Shown here piece after piece: positions 1 through 8,082 of a stretch of 33,438 nucleotides of DNA. The notes under the pieces are model-generated. The model searched no databases, had not been told where the DNA came from, and worked only from the letters and a program-made list of their open reading frames with translations. How positions within the stretch are numbered: the first letter of the stretch is position 1; each line of letters begins with the position of its first letter. Source of the stretch: Candidatus Corynebacterium intestinavium (GTDB lineage Bacteria; Actinomycetota; Actinomycetes; Mycobacteriales; Mycobacteriaceae); assembly GCA_019120635.1 (NCBI GenBank), contig DWUR01000078.1, forward strand, positions 1 to 33,438, written 5' to 3'. Position numbers and translations under genes: made by a program.

Positions 1-1881
1 ATCGCCGTGCTGGCGTGGGCGATCATCGCGCCCGAAAAACCTCGCCGAAACGGGCGGGGCCATGCGCGAGTGGGTCGTCGTCCACTTCGGCTGGATGTTC
101 ACCGCGATCATGGTCGCCACACTGGTGTTCCTCCTGGTCGTGGGGCTCGGGCCGACAGGCAAGATTCGACTTGGCCAGGACGACTCGGAGCCCGAGTTCT
201 CCACCTTCGCCTGGATCTCCATGCTCTTCACCGCGGGCCTGGGCATCGGTCTGATCTTCTATGGCCCGATGGAGCCACTGACCCACTTCCTCAACCCGCC
301 ACCGTTCGCGGGTGTAGAAGGGGGGCAGCCATGACGCTGTGTTCCCGGGACTGACCGCCGCAATCCTCCACCAGGCCATCATGCCGTGGGTGGTCTATGC
401 GCTGGTGGGTGGCTCCCCTGGCCTACGCAGCCTTCCGCCGTGGCCGCCTGCCGCTGATCTCCTCGCTCTTCGAGCCGCTGATCACCGACCCGAATAACCG
501 GGTGGCAGGCAAGATCATCGATATCTTCGCCGTGCTGGTGACCCTGTTCGGCACCGCGACCTCCCTGGGCATCGGCGCCCTGCAGATCCGCACGGGCACC
601 TCGATCATCACCGGCAAGCCCCTGGAGGACGACGGCGTGATGGTGGCGATCATCTCCATCCTCACCGTGATCTTCATTTTCTCCGCGACCTCGGGGGTCA
701 AGCGCGGCATCCGCATCCTGTCGAATACGAACATGGGGCTGGTCATCACCCTAGGCCTGTTCGTGCTCATCACCGGCCCAACGCTATTCATCTTCGACCT
801 GCTGCCGCCGACCGTGCTGCAGCTGATCCAGAACTTCATCAACATGATGTCCGCCAACCCCTCCCAAGGCCCGGAGGAGAAGGAGTTCGTCACCGCCTAC
901 ACCATGCTCTTCTGGGCCTGGTGGATCTCCTGGTCCCCCGTTCGTGGGCATGATCATCGCGAAGATCTCCAAGGGCCGCACGCTGCGCCAGTTCGTCAGC
1001 GTGGTACTGCTCGTGCCGACGGGTTTGTCTCTGGCGTGGTTCGTGGTCTTCGGTGGCACCACCATCTGGCGCAACCTCAGCGGCGATCCGATCGAGATCA
1101 AGGGCTCGGGAGAGAACGTCATGTTCGATCTCATCGACAAGCTGCCGTTCTCTGGTCTGGTGAACATCATCGCGCTGATCGCGATCATCATCTTCTTCAA
1201 CACGGCCGCGGACTCCGCGACGAACGTGATGGGTTCGATGTCCCAGAGTGGTCGTCCGGTCCCCTCCCTGCCCGTGACGATCATCTGGGGTACCGCCCTG
1301 GGTTCGGTCGCCCTGTTCCTGCTTCTCGCCGGTGGCGACGATGCGCTCTCCGGTCTGCAGGCCATCATGGTTTCCTGGCGCTGCCGTTCGCGGTGATCCT
1401 CATCGGCGTGATGGTCGCGTGGGCGAAGGACCTGCACAATGACCCGGTGATGCTTCGTCGTCGTTTCGCGGTCGAGGCGATCGACCGGGGCGTGCGCCGG
1501 GGCCTGGACGAGCACGATGGCCACTTCATTTTCGGCGCCACCCAGGTGCCGGCCGGCCAGGGTGCTGCCGAGGCAGTTGATGTGGAGGACGAGTCCTTCC
1601 ATAAGTGGTACACCGATAACGCCTCGGAGGACTTCATGGTCCACCGGGCCGAGGAGAAGGCCAGTGAGCAGATCGAACGGGAGGCGTTCGAGAAGGCTGT
1701 CGCCGACGCTGAGGCCCGGGCTGAAGCAGAGGCGGAGATCGCCAACGACGCCCGTGCGATGGAGGACTACTGGACCGAATACGTGTCTGACTCCGACGTG
1801 GAATCAGATTCGGAGGATGCCTCCCCGGACGATGCGGAGAGCGACGATGCTCCGGAGGAAAAGGACGATAGTTCCCGCTAG
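1..1881 (+). pseudogene. BCCT-family osmolyte transporter, frameshifted, 5' end outside window
   Basis: This is a betaine/carnitine/choline transporter (BCCT), a secondary carrier that imports compatible solutes such as glycine betaine or ectoine across the plasma membrane. The signature WAWWISWSPFVGMIIA is readable across about 910-965, including the Trp-rich TM8 motif of BetP-like carriers. Hydrophobic segments run from residue 1 to about position 1430. After that comes a hydrophilic, acidic C-terminal tail (about 1500-1881), as in osmosensing corynebacterial carriers. The coding frame is broken five times: an extra A at 35-39, an extra G at 320-325, an extra C at 415-418, an extra C at 935-939 and a missing C at 1374-1375. 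Repairing these restores one continuous BCCT protein with no internal stop. It is either a recent pseudogene or a stretch of sequencing error. BetP, EctP and LcoP cannot be told apart here. Confidence 0.85.
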
Positions 1882-1900
1882 TTCCCGCCCCCGCAAATAA

Positions 1901-1933
1901 AGAAAGACCCAGGCTATACGGCCTGGGCCTTTT
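1901..1933. terminator. Bidirectional intrinsic terminator between BCCT gene and tRNA-Asn
   Basis: A 7-bp stem, CCCAGGC (1908-1914) with GCCTGGG (1921-1927) around a 6-nt loop, is followed by CCTTTT on the plus strand. On the minus strand it is followed by TCTTTCTTTATTT. It can therefore end both the transporter transcript and the leftward tRNA-Asn transcript. Confidence 0.75.
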
Positions 1934-1934
1934 G

Positions 1935-2006
1935 CTCCCCCAGCTGGATTCGAACCAGCAACCACTCGATTAACAGTCGAGTGCTCTGCCATTGAGCTAT
2001 GGGGGA
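1935..2006 (-). tRNA. tRNA-Asn (anticodon GTT), copy 1
   Basis: A full cloverleaf reads on the minus strand: acceptor TCCCCCA/TGGGGGA with discriminator G, D arm GCTC/GAGC, anticodon loop CTGTTAA giving GTT, and T arm with GGTTCGAATCC. It is 72 nt long and CCA is not encoded (GCAAA follows). It is identical to the copy at 2145-2216. Confidence 0.96.
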
Positions 2007-2019
2007 ATGCTCAGGAGGA

Positions 2020-2048
2020 AGCTTACTAAGGCTTACCCCGTCCACCAA
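2020..2048 (-). promoter_or_regulatory. Probable promoter of tRNA-Asn copy 1
   Basis: On the minus strand, a -35 hexamer TTGGTG (2043-2048), a 17-bp spacer and a -10 hexamer TAAGCT (2020-2025) lie about 13 bp upstream of the tRNA 5' end. The same -35 sequence and the same spacing occur upstream of the second tRNA-Asn copy, which strengthens the call. Confidence 0.5.
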
Positions 2049-2097
2049 ATCTTGGCTCCACCCCCAAAACAGCACTGAGGACAGGCTCGCGGAACCG

Positions 2098-2132
2098 CGA
2101 AAACAAGAAAACCCAGGGCTTGCGGACCCTGG
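2098..2132 (-). terminator. Intrinsic terminator of tRNA-Asn copy 2
   Basis: On the minus strand, CCAGGG (complement of 2127-2132) pairs with CCCTGG (complement of 2113-2118) around an 8-nt loop. It is followed by GTTTTCTTGTTTT. It lies 12 bp past the 3' end of the second tRNA-Asn, so each Asn gene has its own terminator. Confidence 0.75.
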
Positions 2133-2144
2133 ATTTTGGTGTTG

Positions 2145-2216
2145 CTCCCCCAGCTGGATTCGAACCAGCAACCACTCGATTAACAGTCGAGTGCTCTGCC
2201 ATTGAGCTATGGGGGA
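2145..2216 (-). tRNA. tRNA-Asn (anticodon GTT), copy 2
   Basis: Identical over all 72 nt to the copy at 1935-2006: same acceptor stem, GTT anticodon and discriminator G. The flanking DNA differs apart from short promoter motifs. This suggests an old duplication, or a duplication kept identical by gene conversion. Confidence 0.96.
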
Positions 2217-2242
2217 ATATGCCATCTTGGCAACGAATAGAC

Positions 2243-2271
2243 ACTCTACCCAGCAAGCCTATAAGCACCAA
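2243..2271 (-). promoter_or_regulatory. Probable promoter of tRNA-Asn copy 2
   Basis: On the minus strand, -35 TTGGTG (2266-2271), a 17-bp spacer and -10 TAGAGT (2243-2248). The tRNA 5' end is 26 bp past the -10. It shares the exact -35 and spacer length with the promoter of copy 1. Confidence 0.5.
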
Positions 2272-2334
2272 ATCAGCAGGTCAGGGCCACAATATCGGCT
2301 TTAAGGGTGTGGTGTGGTTCAATGACCTGGTGGC

Positions 2335-2408
2335 GGGACTATAGCTCAGTCGGTTAGAGCCGCGAACTCATAATTCGCTGGTCGCGGGTTCGAGCCCCGC
2401 TAGTCCCA
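2335..2408 (+). tRNA. tRNA with CAT anticodon (elongator Met or lysidine-modified Ile2)
   Basis: A 74-nt cloverleaf: acceptor GGGACTA/TAGTCCC with discriminator A, D arm GCTC/GAGC, anticodon stem GCGAA/TTCGC around CTCATAA, and T arm GCGGG/CCCGC. CCA is not encoded. It lacks initiator-type features such as an unpaired first base. The anticodon alone cannot separate elongator tRNA-Met from tRNA-Ile2, in which C34 is changed to lysidine. The acceptor stem GGGACTA resembles actinobacterial Ile tRNAs as I recall them, so Ile2 is a real possibility. Confidence 0.9.
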
Positions 2409-2442
2409 CAACAATCATTCACCGCCCAACTCGCGGCGGCTC

Positions 2443-2489
2443 CCCCGGCGCGCTGGACTCATCTTCGAAGCCCAGCCCGCCGGGGTTTT
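2443..2489 (+). terminator. Intrinsic terminator after the CAT tRNA
   Basis: A long GC-rich hairpin: CCCCGGCG (2443-2450) plus GCTGG pair with CCAGC plus CGCCGGGG (2478-2485), followed by TTTT. The T run is on the plus strand only, so it serves the tRNA at 2335-2408. It also protects the convergent csoR gene from read-through. Confidence 0.8.
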
Positions 2490-2515
2490 CGCATCCTTCG
2501 CCCCGGCCTGAAGCA

Positions 2516-2887
2516 CTAGCGGGTGAAGCGCGCGATCGCTTGGGACACTTCCTCCAGCTTCTCCTCCACCGCCTCGTCCGAGGTGCGGGCGGCCTGCACC
2601 ACGCAGTGGGCCATGTGTTCCTCCAGCAGCACCAGACCCACCCCCTTGAGCGCGGATTGCAGTGCCGCGATCTGGGTGAGCACGTCGATGCAGTACTCCT
2701 CCTCAGCGATCATCCGTTGCACACCGCGCACCTGGCCTTCGATGCGCTTCATGCGCGCGATCAGCTTGGCACGGTCGCCGTGGCCACTCAGCGGCTTCTC
2801 GCTGTGATCAACCTTGCCGTTGGCCGCCGGCCCACCTTTCTGTGGCGCATGACAGTCGCTCTTGGTTGCTGGCTTCGCATTATTCAT
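2516..2887 (-). CDS. csoR: CsoR-family copper-sensing transcriptional repressor
   Basis: Cytoplasmic Cu(I)-sensing repressor that leaves DNA when copper binds and so switches on copper export. The 123-residue protein carries the diagnostic Cu(I) ligands Cys66, His91 and Cys95. Their +25/+29 spacing matches the C-H-C set of M. tuberculosis CsoR, and they sit in the all-helical fold (RMKRIEGQVRGVQRMI, residues 45-60). The first 35 residues are a hydrophilic extension with extra Cys12, His13, His28 and His36, which the core family lacks and which might also touch metal. The gene starts 5 bp past the copA stop, so the repressor is made from the operon it controls, a feedback arrangement. The likely operator is the palindrome at 5340-5356. 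RcnR/FrmR relatives are excluded by the ligand pattern. Confidence 0.93.
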   Translation of the reverse strand: MNNAKPATKSDCHAPQKGGPAANGKVDHSEKPLSGHGDRAKLIARMKRIEGQVRGVQRMIAEEEYCIDVLTQIAALQSALKGVGLVLLEEHMAHCVVQAARTSDEAVEEKLEEVSQAIARFTR

Positions 2888-2892
2888 GGCGA

Positions 2893-5319
2893 TTACTTCT
2901 CCTCGACCTCAGGCTGGATGGATTTAAAGCCTCGCAGCCGCAGACTATTGGACACCACGAACACACTGGACAGCGCCATAGCCGCACCCGCCAGCATCGG
3001 GTTCAGCAGGCCGAAGGCAGCCAGCGGGATCGCCGCGACGTTGTAGGCGAAAGCCCAGAATAGGTTCATCTTGATCGTGCGCAGGGTCTTGCGCGACAGG
3101 CGGATGGAGTCCACCACCGCGCTCATCTCGGCACGCACGAGGGTGATGTCCGCAGCCTCGATGGCTACGTCCGTTCCCGTGCCCATGGCGATACCCAAAT
3201 CCGCCTGCGCGAGGGCGGCAGCATCGTTGACACCATCACCAACCATCGCCACGCGCTTGCCCTCGGCCTGCAGATCCTTGACCGCTGTGACCTTATCGGC
3301 GGGCATCACGCCCGCCCGGACGTTGTCGGGGGCAATCCCCACAACGTCGGCGACCTCACGTGCGACCTGTTCGTTGTCACCGGTGACCAGCATCGGTTCA
3401 AGACCGAGCTCCTTGAGCTGTGCGATGGCCTCCGCACTGTCCGACTTCACCGCATCCTCGACGGCGATCGCACCAGCCAGCTGGCCGTCGACAAGCACCG
3501 GAACCACGGTGCCTCCCAGCCCGCTGTGTTCCACGATCTCGGAGCCAACGGTGGTGCCGTCGGCGACCACGAAACCCCGGCCGACCTCGACAGTCACACC
3601 GTCAACGGTGGCAGTCACGCCGCGCCCTGGGACGGACTCGAAGTCCTTCGCTTCGGGCAGCTCGCCGCCGATCTCCTTGCGCGCACGCTCGGCGATCGCC
3701 TCGGCGATGGGGTGCTCCGAGTGAATCTCCACCGCACCGGCAATGCGCCACAGCTCCGCCTCGCTGATCCCGGCCCTGCCGGAGCCGTCCTCGATCGAGT
3801 CCGCAGCCGGCGCGAGCCAGGCCTCGGTAGCCGTCATATCGCCGGTCGTGATGGTGCCGGTCTTGTCCAGAATGATGGCGTCCACACCACGGGTCTGTTC
3901 CAGGGTCTCCGGCCCGCGGATCAGCACGCCCATCGATGCACCCCGGCCCGTACCGACCAGCAGCGCGGTCGGGGTGGCAAGCCCCAGTGCACACGGGCAG
4001 GCGATGATCAGCACCGCCACGGCCGAGGCCATCGCAGCACCCACATCACCCGTGATCAGCAGCCATGCCAGCAGCGTGATGACCGCCAGCACGATGACCA
4101 CCGGGACGAACACCGCGGAGACACGGTCGGCCAGCCGCTGCACATCGGCCTTGCCGGACTGGGCCTGTTCCACCAGCTTGGCCATCTGCGCCAGCTGGGT
4201 ATCGGAACCCACGCGGGTGGCCTGAACAATCAGCCGACCCGAGGCGTTCACGGTCGCGCCCGTCACCCCATCACCCGGGGAGACCTCCACCGGCACGGAT
4301 TCGCCGGTCAGCATGGATTCATCCACTGCGGAGCTGCCCGCGACGACGCGCCCGTCCGTGGCGATCTTCTCGCCCGGGCGCACCACAAAGTACATACCCT
4401 CGGCCAGCTGGCTGATCGGGATGCGGCGCTCGTTGCCACCCTGGGCGTCATCGACGACGGCGACGTCCTTCGCACCCAGCTCCCCCAGCGCACGCAGCGC
4501 CTCGCCAGCACGGTGCTTCGCGCGCTTCTCGTAGTAGCGCCCGGCGAGGACGAACATGATCACGCCCGCGGCGACCTCGAGGTAGATATCCCCCATCGGG
4601 TCGCTGTGGGTATTGAACAGGCTCCAGGTGTGGCTCATCCCTGGCTCGCCGGCGCTGCCGAAGAATAGCGCGACCAACGACCACAGGAATGCCGCCCCCG
4701 TGCCCACGGTGATCAGGGTGTCCATCGTCACCGCGCCGTGCTTGATGTTCAGCCAGGTGGCGCGGTGGAACGGGTAACCGGCCCACACGATCACGGGAGC
4801 GGCCAGCGTCAGCGAAAGCCACTGCCAGTTCGTGAACTGCAGGTTCGGAATCATGGCCAGCACGATCACCGGGATCGCCAGCCACAGGGAGCCGATCAGG
4901 CGGTTGCGGAGGCCCTCCAGCTCCCGCTCTGCTGCCCGCTCCGCCGCGGTGTGGGACGTCGGTTCGGCCCCAGGCTGGGCAGCGTCAGACGCCCCGTGCT
5001 CGCCGGCCCCGCCCTGCGGGTCACCGGTGGCAGACTGTGGGGACAGTGGTTGAGAGAGCTGAGCCTCGTAGCCCATGTCCGAAATAATCTCCCGGATCTG
5101 CTCATCCGTCACCGCCTCGGCGGCGCCGTCCTGCTCGACGTGCGCCTTCTCCGTGGCGTAGTTGACGGAGGCAGTCACCCCCTCCAGCTTGTTGAGTTTG
5201 CGCTCGATGCGGTTCGCACAGGAGGCACAGGTCATACCGGTGATCTGGTAGTCCAGGTCGAGGACAGGCTGGGCCGTCGCGGCCGCTAAACGATCCTGGT
5301 GTTCTGACAAGTTTTCCAT
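2893..5319 (-). CDS. copA: Copper-exporting P1B-type ATPase
   Basis: Membrane ATPase that pumps Cu(I) out of the cytoplasm. Domains in order: a heavy-metal-associated domain with GMTCASC (Cys31, Cys34); a variable linker of about 90-130; paired transmembrane helices (about 140-260); the actuator TGE loop (338-340); the metal-channel CPC motif (441-443); the phosphorylation site DKTGT (Asp485); the SEHP motif (His536-Pro537) in the nucleotide-binding domain; and the hinge GDGVND (694-699). At 808 residues the length is usual for a CopA with one metal-binding domain. It forms an operon with csoR. The annotated ATG directly abuts the Shine-Dalgarno AAAGGAG. An in-frame TTG three codons in (5308-5310) would have a normal 9-nt spacing, so the true start may be TTG. 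Confidence 0.95.
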   Translation of the reverse strand: MENLSEHQDRLAAATAQPVLDLDYQITGMTCASCANRIERKLNKLEGVTASVNYATEKAHVEQDGAAEAVTDEQIREIISDMGYEAQLSQPLSPQSATGDPQGGAGEHGASDAAQPGAEPTSHTAAERAAERELEGLRNRLIGSLWLAIPVIVLAMIPNLQFTNWQWLSLTLAAPVIVWAGYPFHRATWLNIKHGAVTMDTLITVGTGAAFLWSLVALFFGSAGEPGMSHTWSLFNTHSDPMGDIYLEVAAGVIMFVLAGRYYEKRAKHRAGEALRALGELGAKDVAVVDDAQGGNERRIPISQLAEGMYFVVRPGEKIATDGRVVAGSSAVDESMLTGESVPVEVSPGDGVTGATVNASGRLIVQATRVGSDTQLAQMAKLVEQAQSGKADVQRLADRVSAVFVPVVIVLAVITLLAWLLITGDVGAAMASAVAVLIIACPCALGLATPTALLVGTGRGASMGVLIRGPETLEQTRGVDAIILDKTGTITTGDMTATEAWLAPAADSIEDGSGRAGISEAELWRIAGAVEIHSEHPIAEAIAERARKEIGGELPEAKDFESVPGRGVTATVDGVTVEVGRGFVVADGTTVGSEIVEHSGLGGTVVPVLVDGQLAGAIAVEDAVKSDSAEAIAQLKELGLEPMLVTGDNEQVAREVADVVGIAPDNVRAGVMPADKVTAVKDLQAEGKRVAMVGDGVNDAAALAQADLGIAMGTGTDVAIEAADITLVRAEMSAVVDSIRLSRKTLRTIKMNLFWAFAYNVAAIPLAAFGLLNPMLAGAAMALSSVFVVSNSLRLRGFKSIQPEVEEK

Positions 5320-5334
5320 CTCCTTTCCGCCCCA

Positions 5335-5363
5335 ATCCTATACCCCCTGGGGGTATGCGGCAA
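5335..5363 (-). promoter_or_regulatory. copA-csoR promoter with CsoR operator in the spacer
   Basis: On the minus strand: -35 TTGCCG (complement of 5358-5363), a 17-bp spacer, and -10 TAGGAT (complement of 5335-5340). The palindrome ATACCCCCTGGGGGTAT (5340-5356) fills the spacer. GC-rich palindromes flanked by ATA/TAT are the known CsoR operator type. Binding here would block polymerase directly. The predicted transcription start, near 5328, lies only a few bases before the Shine-Dalgarno. Confidence 0.8.
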
Positions 5364-5413
5364 GGTTGGTGGCACTGGGAACGAACACGCGATAAGCCAC
5401 ACTAAGAGCACGC

Positions 5414-5453
5414 AAAAAAAGAGGGGCCGCGGGTAGAACTCCCACGGCCCCTC
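5414..5453 (-). terminator. Intrinsic terminator of the mscR-hydrolase operon
   Basis: A 9-bp perfect stem, GAGGGGCCG with CGGCCCCTC (5445-5453 and 5421-5429 on the minus strand), is followed by seven T. It ends the leftward transcript of the metallo-hydrolase gene. Between it and the copA promoter lie about 50 bp with no gene. Confidence 0.85.
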
Positions 5454-5485
5454 GACCGAGGCCCATCAGGCCCCGCGCTAGCGGG

Positions 5486-6169
5486 CTAGTAGCCGCGCTT
5501 AATCCACTCGTCCAGGTGCGGGGCCTCGTCCCCGATGGTGGTGGAATCGCCGTGACCGGTGAGCACCTTCGTTTCCGCCGGCAGTGGAAGGAGCTTCGTC
5601 TTTATCGACTCGATGATAGTGTCGAAGTCCGAGAAGGAACGCCCCGTGGCCCCAGGACCACCGTTGAACAGGGTGTCCCCGGAGAACAGCACGCCCGCGT
5701 CCGGCACGTAGAACACGCAGCAGCCCGGCGAGTGACCCGGGGTGTTCATCGTCTTGAGCTCCACGCCGCCGACCTCGAAGACGTCGCCGTCGGCCAGCTC
5801 CTTCGGCTCCAGGTCCGGGTAGCTCTGGTCCCAGAGCACGCGGTCCGCCGGGTGGACGTAGATGTCCGCGCCGAAGATCTGGGAGAGCTCCGGCGCCACG
5901 GTGATGTGGTCATTGTGCGCGTGGGTGCACAGGATGGCCTTGACCTCGCGGCCGTCGACCGCCTCCTGGATCGGGTCCAGCTCGTGGGCGGCGTCGATGA
6001 TGTAGCACTCCTTATCATCACCGATGACCCAGATGTTGTTCTCCACATCCCACTCGCCGCCGTCCAGGGCGAAGGTGCCGTTGGTGATCACCCGGGTGAT
6101 CCGCAGCTTCTCGCCCGCGCCAGAGAGCTGGCCTGGGGAAATGATGTCCATGATCGCGTTATCGCTCAT
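5486..6169 (-). CDS. Metallo-beta-lactamase-fold hydrolase, MscR partner (Rv2260 type)
   Basis: Cytoplasmic Zn hydrolase of the glyoxalase II-like branch. The core metal motif HAHNDH gives His83, His85, Asp87 and His88. Further ligands are in TPGHSPG and SGDTLF, and a late GHGD follows. At 227 residues it is one compact domain with no signal peptide. The gene follows the mycothiol-dependent dehydrogenase gene with a 69-bp gap and a good Shine-Dalgarno (AAGGAG, 7-nt spacing). The same pair occurs as Rv2259-Rv2260 in M. tuberculosis and next to adhE1/fadH in C. glutamicum. The context suggests that it hydrolyses the S-formylmycothiol made by the dehydrogenase, returning formate and free mycothiol. 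That role is an inference. Confidence 0.85.
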   Translation of the reverse strand: MSDNAIMDIISPGQLSGAGEKLRITRVITNGTFALDGGEWDVENNIWVIGDDKECYIIDAAHELDPIQEAVDGREVKAILCTHAHNDHITVAPELSQIFGADIYVHPADRVLWDQSYPDLEPKELADGDVFEVGGVELKTMNTPGHSPGCCVFYVPDAGVLFSGDTLFNGGPGATGRSFSDFDTIIESIKTKLLPLPAETKVLTGHGDSTTIGDEAPHLDEWIKRGY

Positions 6170-6238
6170 TGTTCTTCTCCTTCATTGGGGTGCCAGTACC
6201 CCGGCAACACAGCGCTGCGAGCCTCGCAGCAAGGGGCT

Positions 6239-7339
6239 TTAAGCAAACTCCACCACGGAGCGCATGACCTCGCCGCCCCGCATCTTCTCGAAGGCGGCCT
6301 CCACATCCGCGATGCCGATGCGCTCGTCGACGAAGCGGTCGAGCGGGAAACGGCCCTGACGATAGAGGTCGATATAGGTCGGGAAGTCCCGCTCCGGCAG
6401 GCAGTCGCCGTACCAGCTGGACTTCAGCGCACCGCCGTGGGAGAACACGTCCAGGAACGGCAGTTCCAGGGTCATCTCCGGGGTCGGCACGCCCACCAGC
6501 ACCACGCGGCCGGCCAGGTCGCGGACGTAGAAGGCCTGCTTAAAGGTCTCCGGAATTCCCACCGCGTCCACGGCGACGTCCACCCCGAAACCGCCGGTGA
6601 GCTCCTGGACCTTCGCCACCAGTTCGTCGGTGGTGAGGTCGCGGGAATTGATGGTGTGGGTCGCGCCGAACTCCTCCTTCGCGCGCTTGAGCTTGTCCTC
6701 GGAGATGTCGATCGCGATGATCGTGCTGGCTCCCGCGACCTCAGCTCCGGCAACGGCGGCCATGCCCACGCCACCCAGGCCAATGACGGCGATGGACTCG
6801 CCGCGCTGGATCTCGCCGGTATTCACCGCAGCACCCAGGCCGGCCATCACGCCACAGCCCATCAGGCCTGCGGCCGCCGGGTCCGCCTCCGGATCCACCT
6901 TCGTGCACTGACGCTCGTGGACGAGGGTCTTTTCCGCGAACGCACCGATGCCCAGGGCGGGCTCCAGCTCGGTGCCGTCGGTGAGAGTCATCTTCTTCGA
7001 TGCGTTGAAGGTATCGAAGCAGTACTGCGGCTGGCCCTTCTTGCAGGCACGGCACTCGCCGCACACCGCGCGCCAGTTCAGGACCACATAATCGCCCACA
7101 GCGACGTGAGTGACGTCCTCGCCGACCTCCGAAACTACACCCGCAGCCTCATGGCCCAGCAGGAAGGGATAGTCGTCCGTAATACCGCCATCGCGGTAGG
7201 CCAGGTCGGTGTGGCACACGCCGCAGGCCTGCACCTGCACAACCACGTCGTTGGCACCCGGGGCGGGGATCTGAATATCCACTACCTCCACCGGGTCGCC
7301 CTTGCCGCGCGAGACAACCGCCTTAACGCTCTGTGTCAT
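6239..7339 (-). CDS. mscR: Mycothiol-dependent formaldehyde dehydrogenase / S-nitrosomycothiol reductase
   Basis: Zinc-dependent medium-chain dehydrogenase that oxidises the mycothiol adduct of formaldehyde with NAD+. In mycobacteria the orthologue also reduces S-nitrosomycothiol, so it acts in formaldehyde and nitric oxide detoxification. Catalytic zinc ligands are Cys42 (CGVCHTD) and His63 (LGHE). Structural zinc ligands are Cys93, Cys96, Cys99 and Cys107. The Rossmann NAD site reads GLGGVG, and a long C-terminal stretch, [16 protein letters not shown], is typical of the MscR group. At 366 residues the length is usual. The Shine-Dalgarno AGGAGG lies 6 nt before ATG. It is the first gene of the two-gene operon with the metallo-hydrolase. 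It is also called adhE1 or fadH in corynebacteria. Confidence 0.93.
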   Translation of the reverse strand: MTQSVKAVVSRGKGDPVEVVDIQIPAPGANDVVVQVQACGVCHTDLAYRDGGITDDYPFLLGHEAAGVVSEVGEDVTHVAVGDYVVLNWRAVCGECRACKKGQPQYCFDTFNASKKMTLTDGTELEPALGIGAFAEKTLVHERQCTKVDPEADPAAAGLMGCGVMAGLGAAVNTGEIQRGESIAVIGLGGVGMAAVAGAEVAGASTIIAIDISEDKLKRAKEEFGATHTINSRDLTTDELVAKVQELTGGFGVDVAVDAVGIPETFKQAFYVRDLAGRVVLVGVPTPEMTLELPFLDVFSHGGALKSSWYGDCLPERDFPTYIDLYRQGRFPLDRFVDERIGIADVEAAFEKMRGGEVMRSVVEFA

Positions 7340-7637
7340 GCTTTTCCTCCTGCTGTATCTAAATTTCTGGCACCCCGCCGCTCTGTGTTCCGCCTTCTTT
7401 TAGGACGTCAACCCGTCCAGCGGGGCGCTGACTTGCACTTTCCATGGTGGCATAACTTCCCACCGCGCGCCCCCGGGGGCTGCCTCGCCGGTATCATGCG
7501 GGCCCCTCGCGCTCGGGCGAAGCTGATTCCCGTGGCGGGGTTATGACGTAGACTGGGCTTTTAAAGCTCCACCGCCAGCCAAACACCCGGGCGGGCGGTG
7601 GCCGAGTGCACACCACGTTTGGGAGGGCTTGAACTTC
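7340..7637. other. Divergent intergenic region with a leader hairpin
   Basis: This 298-bp gap separates mscR (leftward) from the small membrane-protein gene (rightward) and so must hold two promoters. I see no confident -35/-10 pair. A TTGACG on the minus strand near 7407-7412 lacks a matching -10. On the plus strand, CCACCGCC (7569-7576) can pair with GGCGGTGG (7594-7601), an 8-bp stem about 36 bp before the next start codon. Confidence 0.35.
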
Positions 7638-7967
7638 ATGATCCAGTTCGTTGTCGGGGCCGCAGCCGGCTACCTGATGGGAACCAAGGCCGGGCGGCGC
7701 CGTTACGAGCAGATCCGGCGCGGCTACGAGACCGCGATCAACTCTGAGGTCGCCCAGTCTGCGCTGCGCGCCAGCCGCAAGGCCCTGGCCAACCGCCTGG
7801 ACCCGGACCCGCGCATGCACGAGGTACGTGACCTCAACGCCAGCACTCGCAGTTCGCTGGCCGATGGGCACAGCATCGTGGAGCCGGATGACGCCCACCC
7901 CAACGACCGTCCGCTGCGCTCCGCGTCCGAGTTCAAGCGCCCCCGCTCCCCCAAGAAGCCCCGCTAG
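7638..7967 (+). CDS. Small YtxH-like membrane-associated protein
   Basis: A 109-residue protein of unknown function. The N-terminus MIQFVVGAAAGYLMGTKAGR is a short glycine/alanine-rich membrane segment followed at once by basic residues (RRRYEQIRRGYE), the pattern of YtxH-like proteins anchored with the C-terminus in the cytoplasm. Residues 25-55 look helical. The C-terminal half is hydrophilic and proline-rich, ending in RPRSPKKPR. I chose ATG at 7638 because GGGAGGG lies 10 nt upstream. An in-frame TTG at 7629 is almost in contact with that site. It stands alone, with mscR divergent and dnaG convergent. No function can be assigned. Confidence 0.7.
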   Translation: MIQFVVGAAAGYLMGTKAGRRRYEQIRRGYETAINSEVAQSALRASRKALANRLDPDPRMHEVRDLNASTRSSLADGHSIVEPDDAHPNDRPLRSASEFKRPRSPKKPR

Positions 7968-8082
7968 GGCTCGCTAGGGCTAGGGGTCTCGCCCCCCCTC
8001 TTCCGCTGCTCGCCGACCGCCCCCACCTCCGGCGCTGGCCCGCGTGCTGGCCCCGCCGCACAGCCCATAAGCGGCGGGCAAA

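Noticed and set aside
3526..4668. A 380-codon plus-strand frame opposite copA
   Set aside because: Antisense artefact; copA has every P-type ATPase motif on the minus strand.
5516..7546. Long open frame on the plus strand across mscR and its hydrolase partner
   Set aside because: It is the complement of two clear genes, with a His/Arg/Asp-rich composition typical of antisense frames in GC-rich DNA and no recognisable domain.
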